A DNA stretch of 64,000 nucleotides from Bog-532 sp963828445 (GTDB lineage Bacteria > Actinomycetota > Actinomycetes > Streptosporangiales > Streptosporangiaceae): assembly GCA_963828445.1 (NCBI GenBank), contig CAWHFP010000008.1, forward strand, positions 496,001 to 560,000, given 5' to 3'. Both the position numbers and the translations under genes were made by a program. Below the pieces are notes generated by a model. The model did not search any database. It was not told the DNA's origin and saw nothing but the letters and a program-made list of their open reading frames with translations. How positions within the stretch are numbered: the stretch's first letter is position 1; each line of letters starts with the position of its first letter. Below are positions 50,788 to 64,000 of the stretch, piece by piece.

Positions 50788-52671
50788 ATGACGGCGCAGG
50801 CGGACCAGGAGAGCTACAGCTTCCAGGCCGAGGTGGTCCAGATCCTCGATCTGATGATCCACTCGCTGTACAGCAACAAGGAGATCTTCCTGCGGGAGCT
50901 GATCTCCAACGCGTCCGACGCCACCGACCGGCTGCGGCTGGAGCTGATGGGCCAGGGCGAGACCCCGGAGGGGCCGCTGGACATCCGGGTCAGCTTCGAC
51001 CCCGAGGCCCGCACCATCACCATCGCCGACCACGGCATCGGGATGAGCCGGGACGAGGTCATCGAGCACATCGGCACCATCGCCAAGTCCGGGACCCGGG
51101 AGTTCCTGCACGCGCTGACCGGGGACCAGCGCAAGGACGCCTCGCTGATCGGCCAGTTCGGGGTGGGGTTCTACTCGGCCTTCATCGTGGCCGACCGGGT
51201 CGTGCTCACCACCCGCCGGGCCGGCGCCGACGCCGGCGCCGGGGTGCGCTGGGAGTCGGACGGCCGGGGCGCCTACACCCTGCAGGCGGCCGAGGTGCCG
51301 GAGCGGGGCACCAGCGTCGAGCTGCACCTGCGCGAGGGCGAAGACGACCTGCTGAACGAGTACCGGCTGCGCGCGATCATCAGCAAGTACTCCGACCACA
51401 TCAGCCTGCCCATCTACCTCGGGAACGCCGAGGACGGGGGCGCCGAGGAGCCGGTCAACCAGGCCTCGGCGCTGTGGACGCGGTCCAAGAGCGAGATCAC
51501 CGACGCCGAGTACCAGGACTTCTACAAGCACATCAGCGGCGACTTCAGCGACCCGCTGGCCTGGCTGCACAGCAAGATCGAGGGCACCTTCGAGTACACG
51601 CTGCTGCTGTTCATCCCGGGCAGCGCGCCCTACGACCTGTGGATCCCGGACTCCGGGCGCGGGGTCAAGCTGCACGTCCGGCGGGTGTTCATCCTGGAGG
51701 ACTCGGGCGGCCAGCTGATGCCGCAGTACCTGCGGTTCATCCGCGGCGTCATCGACTCCGGTGACCTGCCGCTGAACGTGTCCCGCGAGCTGCTGCAGGG
51801 CAGCCGGGCGGTCAGCCACATCCGGTCCACCGCGGTCAAGCGCATCCTCAAGCTGCTGGCCGACCTGGCCACCAGGGAGCCGGAGAAGTACGCCACGTTC
51901 TGGTCGCTGTTCGGCCAGGTGATGAAGGAAGGCGTGGCCGAGGACTTCGCCAACCGGGACGAGATCGCCAAGCTGCTCCGGTTCACCACCACCGCCTCGG
52001 CCGGGCAGGCCAGCGTGTCGCTGCCCGAGTACGCGGGGCGGATGAAGGACGGCCAGGACAAGATCTACTACCTGCTGGCCCCGGGCCCGGCCGCGGCCAG
52101 CAGCCCGCACCTGGAGGCGTTCCGGTCCAAGGGGGTCGAGGTGCTGCTGCTGAGCGAGGCCGTGGACAGCTGGGTGGTGACCAACCTGCCCGAGTTCGAC
52201 GGCAAGCGGCTGCAGTCGGTGGCCCAGGGCCTGGCCGACCTCGGCGGGCTGGAGGACGAGGCCGAGAAGCAGGCCGCCGAGAAGGCCACCACCGAGTTCG
52301 CCGGGCTGACCGGCAAGCTCAAGGAGCTGCTGGGGGACGAGGTGTTCGACGTGCGGGTGACCAGCCGGCTGACCAGCTCGCCCGCCTGCATCGTGGCCAA
52401 CGAGCCGGACATCGAGATGAACCTGGCCCGGCGGCTGCGCGGCTCAGGGGTGCCGAGCCAGCCGGTGCTGGAGATCAACCCGCAGCACCCGCTGGTGGAA
52501 CGGCTCAACTCCCGGCTGGACGACCCGCGAGCTGGGCGACTGGGCGCACGTGCTCTACAGCCAGGCGGTGCTGACCCTGGGGGCCCGGATCGACGACCCG
52601 GCCGCGTTCGTGACCCGGCTCAACGACCTGCTGGCCACCCTCACGGGGACCGGGGGCGAGAGCGGGCCGTC

Positions 52672-52675
<4 letters not shown>
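50788..52675 (+). CDS. htpG: chaperone protein HtpG (Hsp90), frameshift near the C-terminus
   Basis: Cytosolic ATP-driven chaperone of about 628 aa. GHKL ATPase motifs are clear: IHSLYSNKEIFLRELISNAS, ITIADHGIGMSRDEV, GQFGVGFYSAFIV. The middle domain has the catalytic Arg region (NVSRELLQGSR), and the C-terminal dimer domain follows. At about 52525 (CCCGCGAGC) the frame is lost; adding two bases restores ELGDWAHVLYSQAVLTLGA and the stop at 52675, which overlaps the leuS GTG. Without correction the frame would run straight into leuS. I read it as an indel error. Confidence 0.92.
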
Positions 52676-55476
<2,801 letters not shown>

Positions 55477-55550
55477 CTGAAAAGGTTGAAGCGGCGTCTT
55501 ACATGGCGAGGGGGGGTTCATGACGGGGCGAGCATCGTAAGGGGACGAAC

Positions 55551-56546
55551 ATGCTCACACAACGGAAAACTCGGGGGATCGCGCTGGTCGCGGGGGCGCT
55601 GGCCAGCGGGGGGCTGGCGGTCGCGCTGGCCGCGGGACCGGCATCGGCGCAGGCCGGGGGGCCGGGGTCGTCGCCGGGGCTGACGCCGGGGGTGGCCACG
55701 ATCACGCCGGCCGACGGGGGGTCACCCGTGGCCGACCTGGCCTACACGGCGGCCAACGGGTCGGTCTACATCGGCAACGCGCTGGCCTCGGCGCCGTCGG
55801 AGACCGCGCTGGGCGGGCACCTGGTCGGCGGGCCGGCGGTCACGTTCGCGGCCGGCAGCAACCTGCTGGCCGTGTTCGGGCGGGGCACCGACAACGCGCT
55901 GTGGTGGGACCACCAGACGGCCCCGGGGACCTGGTCGGGCTGGCAGTCGCTGGGCGGCCGGCTGACCTCCAAGCCGGCCGCGGCCACCTACGACCCGGGC
56001 GGCACGCTCACCGTGGCCGCGCGCGGGGTGGGCGGCGAGGTGTGGCAGCGCAGCCTCACCGCCGTCGGCTGGGGAGCCTGGACCAATGAGCAGGGCCTGC
56101 TGCTGGCCGGGACCGCACCGGCCCTGGCCTACGACCCCGACGGGCACCTGCTGGTGGTGGCGGTCGGGGTCGGCCACGACGTCTACCTCGAGCCGGAAGG
56201 CACCGAGTTCGGCTTCAACCCCCTGGGCGGGGAGACCAGCGACAACCCGGCCGTGACCGTGGTCCAGGGCACCGCGTCCGACCCGAACGCCCTGTACGCG
56301 GTGGCGTTCGTGCGCGGCACCGACAACGGGCTGTGGGCCGAGCAGGTCACGCTGCCGCTGAGCTTCAACGGGCCGGCGCCCGACTCGGCGGGCTGGAAGT
56401 CCTACGGCGGGGCGCTGACCTCGGGCGTCGCGGCTCAGACGGCGACCGGGGGCTCGTTCACCTACGTGTTCGGGCTCGGCACCGACAACCAGTTCTGGGC
56501 CCGGATCGGCGGCTGGCCGACGCTGGGTCCGTGGCAGCACGCCTGA
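55551..56546 (+). CDS. secreted lectin-like beta-propeller (PLL/tectonin type)
   Basis: A 331-aa protein with a signal peptide (GIALVAGALASGGLAVALAAGPASA, cut near 33). Mature repeats of about 48 residues carry a GRGTDNALWW-type motif: FGRGTDNALWWDH, VRGTDNGLWAEQ, GLGTDNQFWARI, with W-SLGG blade ends between. This pattern is that of PLL-like fucose-binding propellers. It probably binds glycans on the outside of the cell. ATG at 55551. It is convergent with the secreted esterase-like gene 5 bp away. Confidence 0.75.
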   Translation: MLTQRKTRGIALVAGALASGGLAVALAAGPASAQAGGPGSSPGLTPGVATITPADGGSPVADLAYTAANGSVYIGNALASAPSETALGGHLVGGPAVTFAAGSNLLAVFGRGTDNALWWDHQTAPGTWSGWQSLGGRLTSKPAAATYDPGGTLTVAARGVGGEVWQRSLTAVGWGAWTNEQGLLLAGTAPALAYDPDGHLLVVAVGVGHDVYLEPEGTEFGFNPLGGETSDNPAVTVVQGTASDPNALYAVAFVRGTDNGLWAEQVTLPLSFNGPAPDSAGWKSYGGALTSGVAAQTATGGSFTYVFGLGTDNQFWARIGGWPTLGPWQHA

Positions 56547-56550
56547 CCCG

Positions 56551-57846
56551 CTAGCTGCCCAGGCCCTGGCTGTCCTGCTCCAGGGCGGCCAGGGCCTGCG
56601 GGACCCAGCCGCTGTCCCAGGCGTGCGACGTCGGCGTGGGGGTCTCGGTGGTGTGCTTGATGCCGACCTGGGTGAGCAGGCTGTCGTAGCTGGCCATGTC
56701 CTGCTGGAACGCGCTGTAACCGCCGATCCAGATCCGGTTGGCGCTGGTGAACGGCGTCTTGTGGGCGTTCAGGAACGACGAGGACAGCTGGTAGTTGGAC
56801 TGGAAGTTGGCGTTGGTGCCGTAGTTGACGGCCGGGTTGCCGCCGACCGTGCCGTAGGGGTCGGCGCCGGCGTAGGAGGTCATCGCGGCCGGGAAGTCCC
56901 AGAAGGCACCGACCGAGAACAGGTCGGGGTGCTTGAGCAGCAGGTCCTGGCCGCCGATCCCGGACTTGGAGAAACCGATCAGCCAGCTCTGCTCGGTGCC
57001 GGTGATGGACAGGTTGGCCTTGACCCAGGGCAGCAGCTGGGTGGTCATGAACGACTCGTACTGCATGCTGGTGTCGGCCGGGTTGTCGGCGTACCACGGG
57101 TCGGCCGGGAACGACGGCTCGATGATGGTCAGGTTGTACTGGTTCTGCGCGTTGGCCGCGGCCGCGGTGGCGATGGCGTCGCCGAAGCTGGTGCCCTGGT
57201 CCGGCTCGACCGGGAGCATGAACAGGAAGTTGTGCCTGACCCCGGCGGCCGGGTTGGACGGCGGCAGGACCCGCAGGACCTGATCGGTGCTGCCGTCCGC
57301 GGGCGAGAACGTGTCGTAGGACTGGACGCCGCCCGAGTCGGTGCCGGTGTAGGTGACCTGGAGCCCGCTGGTGCCGCCACCCCCGCCGCCAGCGGTGGTG
57401 GCCACGTCCCCGCCGGACCAGTTGTCGTCCATCCGCCACAGCGACACCGTGTTGGTGGCGTTGCCGTACCACAGGATGTAGCCCTTGCTGCTGCTCAGCC
57501 GCACGGCCAGACCGGGCCCGTAGTTGCCGCCGGAACTGCCGGGCAGCGTGCCCTGGGCGAACTGGTCGGCGCCGAAGGTGCTGGCGCTCCAGTAGGCGCT
57601 GTTCAGCGCGCTGGCCGTGCCCGCATGCAGGGTGTTGCCGGAGATCTGGGGGGCGGCGGTGCCCGCGACCGTGGTCCAGTTGGACCCGAGCCCGCCGTTG
57701 GCCCGGTCGAAGCTGTCGGACACCGTGGCCGCGTCGGCCGCCTGCGGGAAGATCACCGACAGCGGCCCGGCCAGCAGCGCGCAGGCCAGCACGCTGGCCA
57801 GCAGCACACCAGCCCGGCGCCCGAACGTACGGAGAGTGGTCGGCAT
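56551..57846 (-). CDS. secreted two-domain protein: jelly-roll plus esterase-like hydrolase
   Basis: A 431-aa exported protein. After a signal peptide (RAGVLLASVLACALLAGPLS) residues about 40-150 form a concanavalin/laminin-G-like domain (SDSFDRANGGLGSNWTTVAG; GPGLAVRLSSSKGYILWYG). A Gly-rich linker (GGGGGG) leads to an alpha/beta hydrolase of the esterase-D type (about 165-430) with the nucleophile elbow LIGFSKSGIGG and a C-terminal HAWDSGW His. Likely acts on extracellular glycans or esters. ATG at 57846 (MPTTLRTFG) fits the signal peptide. Confidence 0.75.
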   Translation of the reverse strand: MPTTLRTFGRRAGVLLASVLACALLAGPLSVIFPQAADAATVSDSFDRANGGLGSNWTTVAGTAAPQISGNTLHAGTASALNSAYWSASTFGADQFAQGTLPGSSGGNYGPGLAVRLSSSKGYILWYGNATNTVSLWRMDDNWSGGDVATTAGGGGGGTSGLQVTYTGTDSGGVQSYDTFSPADGSTDQVLRVLPPSNPAAGVRHNFLFMLPVEPDQGTSFGDAIATAAAANAQNQYNLTIIEPSFPADPWYADNPADTSMQYESFMTTQLLPWVKANLSITGTEQSWLIGFSKSGIGGQDLLLKHPDLFSVGAFWDFPAAMTSYAGADPYGTVGGNPAVNYGTNANFQSNYQLSSSFLNAHKTPFTSANRIWIGGYSAFQQDMASYDSLLTQVGIKHTTETPTPTSHAWDSGWVPQALAALEQDSQGLGS

Positions 57847-57973
57847 GAGCCCCCGCCTTTGCAGACGCGTTGTCTCCAACTGTCCATAGCGGGTCTAGCT
57901 GGGACAATACGGGTCAGACGGGCTGGTGCGCCAGAGGTGGCCGGTGTGGCGTGTTGATCCGGGCCGGGCCGGG

Positions 57974-60080
<2,107 letters not shown>

Positions 60081-60084
<4 letters not shown>

Positions 60085-62859
60085 GGGTCCTCCTGGGACG
60101 CGGGGGGTGTGCTGGGCGGGGTGGCGGTGCTGGAGGTGCTGGCCGGAGCGGGGAGCAGGCCGACGTCGGCCATGACGTCGGCGACCGAGGGCACGGCGCC
60201 CCAGCGGCGGCGGATCAGGTCGGCGACCACGCCGGTCCAGCCGGTCTGGTGCGAGGCCCCGAGGCCGGCCGCGTTGTCGCCGTGGAAGTACTCGCTGAAG
60301 ACCAGGTTGTCCTTCCAGGCCGGGTCGTGCTGCAGCTTGTCCACCCCGCCGAAGCAGGGCCGCCGCCCGTCCGGGCCGGTCAGAAAGATCGAGATGAGCC
60401 GGTCGCGCAGGTCACAGGTGATCTGGTCGAAGTTGAGCCGCTGCCCGGAGCCGGCCGGGTACTCGACGGTCAGCTCGTCGCCGAAGAAGTGGTGGTAGCT
60501 CTCCAGCACGCCGACGATCAGGTAGTTGAGCGGGAACCAGATCGGCCCGCGCCAGTTGGAGTTGCCGCCGAACATGGCCGTGGTCGACTCGGCCGGTTCG
60601 TAGTCGATGGTCGACTGCTGCCCCTCCACGTCGAGCACGTAGGGGTGGTCGCGGTGGTAGGCCGACAGCGCCCGCAGGCCGTACGGGGACAGGAACTCAT
60701 CGGAGTCGAAGAGGCACGGCGCATACCTTCTCCAGCTGGTCCACGCTGGCCAGGGTGAGCAGCAGCCGCCGGTCGCCCTGCTCGCCGCGCACCAGGCCCT
60801 GCTCCTCCAGCTTGCCCAGGCTGGCCGACACCGTGTCCGCCCCGGCCCGGCGCAGGAAATCGGCGAACTGCTTGCCCAGCCGCAGCGACTGGTCGATCAG
60901 GCCCTGGTCGACCACTGCCGCGCCCAGGATCGGGATGACCCCGACCATGGACCGGGTCCTGACCGGGATCGCGGTGCCGTCCTGGGTCAGCAGCCGGTCG
61001 TAGTACAGGCCGTCGCCGTCGTCCCACAGGCCCTGGCTGTTGATCGCGGCCGCGATCGACGCGAAGTGCTCCAGGAACTTCAGCGTGATGTCGTCGCTGG
61101 GCCGGCGCCCGCTGCGGCCGAGGATCGTGGCCATGCCGGCCATGCTGAGCGCGTAGAAGCCCATCCACCCGGTGGCGTCGGACTGCTCCAGGGTGCCGCC
61201 GACCGGCAGGTGCGAGCGGTCGATCGGGCCGATGTTGTCCAGGCCCAGGAAGCCGCCCTCGAACACGTTGTTGCCGCCCGCGTCTTCGCGGTTCACCCAC
61301 CAGGTGAAGTTGATCAGCAGCTTGTCGAACACCCGGGACAGGAAGTCCAGGTCACGCCCGCCGTCCAGGGCGAACACCTGGAGCGCGGCCCAGGCCTGGA
61401 CCGGCGGGTTGACGTCGCCGAAGTCCCACTCGTAGGCGGGCAGCGCGCCGCTGGGGTTCTGGAACCACTCCCGGCACAGCAGGATCAGCTGGTACTTGGC
61501 GAAGGCCGGGTCGATGTGGGCCAGGGCCACGCAGTGGAAGCCCAGGTCCCAGGCGGCGAACCAGGGGTACTCCCACTTGTCCGGCATGGACATGATGTCG
61601 AAGGCGTCGAAGTTGCCCCAGCGGGCGTTGCGGCCCAGCCGGCGGCCGGGCGGCGGCGTGGGCTGGGTCGGGTCCCCGTCCAGCCAGCGGGTGACGTCGA
61701 AGTAGTAGAACTGCTTGCACCAGAGCAGGCCCGCGAAGGCCTGGCGCATGACCTGGGCGGCGTCGGCCGGGGCGTCCTTGGGGGTGAGGTCGGCGTAGAA
61801 CTGGTCGGCTTCCACCTGCCGCAGCCGGTTGGCCTGAATGAACTCGTCCCCGAGCGGGTCGGCCCCGGCCGGGCTCTTCGGGCGCAGGCGCAGGCGCAGC
61901 TCGGCGGTGCCGCCGGCCGGAACCGTGAGCTGGTACCAGAACGAGCACTTGGTGCCGCGCTGCTCCGGGTTGACCGTGGCCGCGCCCGACACCACGTGGT
62001 CGTTGATGCCGTCCTTGGGATAGGCCGTGGTCGGGGTGGCCCCGTACAGGCGGGCCAGGTTGGTCTCGTTCTCACAGAACAGCACGGCGGGCGCGGCGCC
62101 GTCCGGGCCCTCGGCGGCGATCAGCTCCAGGTCGCCCAGAAAGGGGTGCGGGATGTCGACCGCCGGGGTCCCGGCCCGGGCGGCCATGATCGGCTTGGGC
62201 GCGCCCACGTCCCAGGACCAGGTGTTGCGGAACCACGCGGTCGGCAGCACGTGCAGGGTGGCCTGGTCCGGCCCGGCGTTGCGGACCTGGACCGTCATCA
62301 GCAGGTCGGTGGGATCGGCCTTGGCGTAGCTGACGTCCACGATCCAGTACCGGTCATCGTCGAACGCGCCGGTGTCGAGCAGTTCGTACTCGGGCTGGTA
62401 CCGGTTCCGGCCGGCGTTGGTCTCGACCAGGTCCTCGTACGGGAACGCCCGCTGCGGATAGTGGTAGCGCCACCGGTTCCAGGCGTGGCTGGGCACGGCG
62501 TCCAGGTACCACCAGTACTCCTTGACGTCCTCACCGTGGTTGCCCTGCGGCCCGGTCAGCCCGAACGGGCGCTCCTTCACGATCGCGTCCTGCCCGTTCC
62601 ACAGGGCCAGGCCCAGGCACAGCCGCTGCTCGATGTCGCTGAACCCGGCCAGCCCGTCCTCGCCCCACCGGTAGGCCCGGGACCGGGCCTGATCGTGCGG
62701 GAAGTAGTCCCAGGCGTCCCCGTCCTCGCTGTAGTCCTCGCGGACCGTGCCCCACTGGCGCTCGCTGACGTAGGGACCCCACAGATACCAGTCGCTGGCC
62801 TGGCGCAGGCCGTCCTCCAGCCCCTTGAACTGCCGGACCCGGTCCTGCTCGGCGTTCAT
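60081..62859 (-). CDS. GH63-like glucosidase (MGH1-type (alpha/alpha)6 domain), frameshifted
   Basis: About 926 codons. The 5' frame from ATG 62859 has an N-terminal beta domain and then the (alpha/alpha)6 barrel: WEYPWFAAWDLGFHCVALA (acid region), EWDFGDVNPPVQAWAALQVF and EGGFLGLDNIGPIDRS. After a slip at about 60715-60728 the second frame supplies CLFDSDEFLSPYGLRALSAY and GGNSNWRGPIWFPLNYLI. These are features of bacterial GH63-like alpha-glucosidases, acting on gluco-oligosaccharides such as mannosylglycerate-type or trehalose-related sugars. It shares an operon with glgX. Confidence 0.85.
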
Positions 62860-63389
62860 CGCGTTTCCTTCGTGTGGTTGTGCCGGGCCGGGTCCTGGCC
62901 GTCGGTGATCAGCTTGGCCAGCCGGTCCAGCGATTCGTCCAGGTCCTGGTGGGTCACCACGTCGGACAGGGCCAGCCGGGCCGCGGCCAGTTCGCGGGCC
63001 AGGAACTCGGTGTCGGCCTGGGTCCGGGCGGCCACCTCACGGTCGCGCTCGATGTTGGCCCGGTCCCGGTCGTCCTGGCGGTTCTGGGCCAGCAGGATCA
63101 GCGGGGCGGCGTAGGCCGCCTGGGTGGAAAAGGCCAGGTTGAGCAGGATGAACGGGTACGGGTCCCAGTGGTTGATGATGCCGATGCTGTTGAGGATGAT
63201 CCAGGCGACCACGAGGACGGTCTGGGCGACCAGGAAGCGGCCGGTGCCGAGGAAACGGGCCAGGGCCTCGGCGAACCGGCCGAAGGCGTCGGGGTCGTAG
63301 TGCGGGCCCATCCGCGGCGTGGTGCCGCGGGGGGTGGACAGATCCGGCCGTTCACCGAAGGTGGGCAGCAGTTCCTTCCAGCGCGCCAT
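62856..63389 (-). CDS. DUF1003 membrane protein
   Basis: A 177-aa protein with two membrane helices in the DUF1003 arrangement: LVAQTVLVVAWIILNSIG, then WDPYPFILLNLAFSTQAAYAAPLIL, then NRQDDRDRANIERDREVAAR, the conserved cytoplasmic helix start, and a coiled-coil tail. Function unknown; these genes often sit next to MgtE-like CBS proteins, as here. Its stop overlaps the glucosidase ATG (ATGA). Confidence 0.9.
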   Translation of the reverse strand: MARWKELLPTFGERPDLSTPRGTTPRMGPHYDPDAFGRFAEALARFLGTGRFLVAQTVLVVAWIILNSIGIINHWDPYPFILLNLAFSTQAAYAAPLILLAQNRQDDRDRANIERDREVAARTQADTEFLARELAAARLALSDVVTHQDLDESLDRLAKLITDGQDPARHNHTKETR

Positions 63390-63391
63390 GG

Positions 63392-64000
63392 TCAGCCTCC
63401 CGTCCTGCGCCAGTCCGCGGGGAGCAGATGGTCGAGGACATCGTCCACGGTGACCGCGCCGAGCAGGCGGCCGGCCTCGTCACACACGGCCACGCTGATC
63501 AGGTTGTAGGCCGCCAGCCGGGCCGCCAGCTCCCGTTCGGGCAGCTCGGGGCGGACGAAGGTGCTCTCCTGCACACAGTCGCCGGCCAGCATGGCCGGAG
63601 GCCGCCGGAGCAGCCGCTGGAACCCGATCGTGCCCAGGAAGCGGCCGGTCGGCGTCAACGTCGGCGGCGCGCACACGAAGACCTGGGCCGCGGCCGTGGC
63701 CCGGGTGGTCCGCTCGCGGATGCGGGCCAGTATCTCGGCCACCGGCACGTCGGGCGCGACGATCAGCGGCTGCGAGGTCATCAGGCCGCCCGCGGTCCGG
63801 CTCCCGTACCGGAGCAGCCGCCGCAGGTCCGCGGCCTGGGCCGGCTCCATCGCCGCCAGCAGCCGCTCACGCTGCTCGGGCGCCATCTCGGCCAGCAGGT
63901 CGGCGGCGTCGTCCGGCTCCATCTCCTCGACGACGTCCGCGGTGCGTTCCGGGTTCAGGCTGGCCAGCAACCGGATCTGGTCCTGCTCGGGCATCTCTTC
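63392..64000 (-). CDS. MgtE N-terminal/CBS-domain protein (5' end outside window)
   Basis: The visible 202 codons read EEMPEQDQIRLLASLNPERTADVVEEMEPDDAADLL, shortened here to repeats of the type VVEEMEPDDAADLLAEM, the superhelical MgtE N domain, then a CBS pair (GGLMTSQPLIVAPD; LLGAVTVDDVLDHLLP). No membrane part follows, so it is a soluble regulatory protein rather than a transporter. Probably senses Mg2+ or adenine nucleotides and works with the DUF1003 neighbour, which starts 3 bp later. Confidence 0.88.
   Translation of the reverse strand, partial: EEMPEQDQIRLLASLNPERTADVVEEMEPDDAADLLAEMAPEQRERLLAAMEPAQAADLRRLLRYGSRTAGGLMTSQPLIVAPDVPVAEILARIRERTTRATAAAQVFVCAPPTLTPTGRFLGTIGFQRLLRRPPAMLAGDCVQESTFVRPELPERELAARLAAYNLISVAVCDEAGRLLGAVTVDDVLDHLLPADWRRTGG

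Overview
The window is about 72% GC, with dense genes, GTG starts, ATGA/GTGA overlaps and strong third-position GC. That points to an actinomycete. F420-type luciferase-like oxidoreductases, CsoR, a PF03640-type lipoprotein, DUF5134 and a Nur-type nickel operator fit, and a soil Streptosporangiales-like genome is my best guess. The placement is an inference. No rRNA, tRNA, CRISPR array or insertion sequence was found.

Layout. 1-4.7 kb: a catabolic operon (acyl-CoA dehydrogenase, acyl-CoA ligase, LLM oxidoreductase, alpha/beta hydrolase) facing a divergent TetR gene across a perfect 20-bp palindrome. 4.7-12.5 kb: mixed genes (P-loop NTPase, FtsX-type permease, secreted protein, HxlR/NTF2 pair, a deleted SDR, PAP2 phosphatase, OsmC). 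12.5-17.6 kb: an aromatic-ring module (extradiol dioxygenase, flavin monooxygenase, flavin reductase), a divergent GntR regulator with paired operators, and kynureninase.

17.6-36.7 kb, continued at 36.7-47.5 kb, is a copper/respiration island. It holds a divergent cytochrome oxidase operon (second cupredoxin, ctaC, ctaD, ctaE, a one-TM protein, ctaB, a two-TM protein). Divergently transcribed are a response regulator and a histidine kinase whose C-terminus continues through a membrane helix into a TlpA-like thioredoxin domain. Then come a multi-TM protein fused to a Sco domain, a beta-propeller-like lipoprotein, a CtaG-like protein, a DUF5134 protein, another copy of the multi-TM domain, CopZ, CsoR, two copper P-type ATPases with a 52-aa membrane protein between them, and a PCuAC-like protein. 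The Sco-fusion plus lipoprotein pair occurs again at 44.6-47.5 kb. An NI-siderophore synthetase (30.8-32.6 kb) and a nickel transporter with a Nur box (42-43.3 kb) lie inside the island. Copper acquisition, delivery to the oxidase, efflux and redox-responsive control would make a coherent unit; this is inference from context.

47.8-64 kb: methyltransferase, XRE-cupin regulator, aldo/keto reductase remnant, PEP-mutase/isocitrate-lyase-family enzyme, htpG, leuS, a secreted lectin-like propeller, a secreted esterase-like protein, glgX, a GH63-like glucosidase, DUF1003 and an MgtE-N/CBS protein.

Quality caution. At least eight genes between 32 and 61 kb carry small frameshifts in GC-rich runs (siderophore synthetase, Cu-ATPase 1, hemerythrin, second lipoprotein, methyltransferase, htpG, glgX, glucosidase). 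Most look like residual assembly indels. Three others (SDR, aldo/keto reductase, ATP-grasp) lack more than 100 residues each and look truly decayed.
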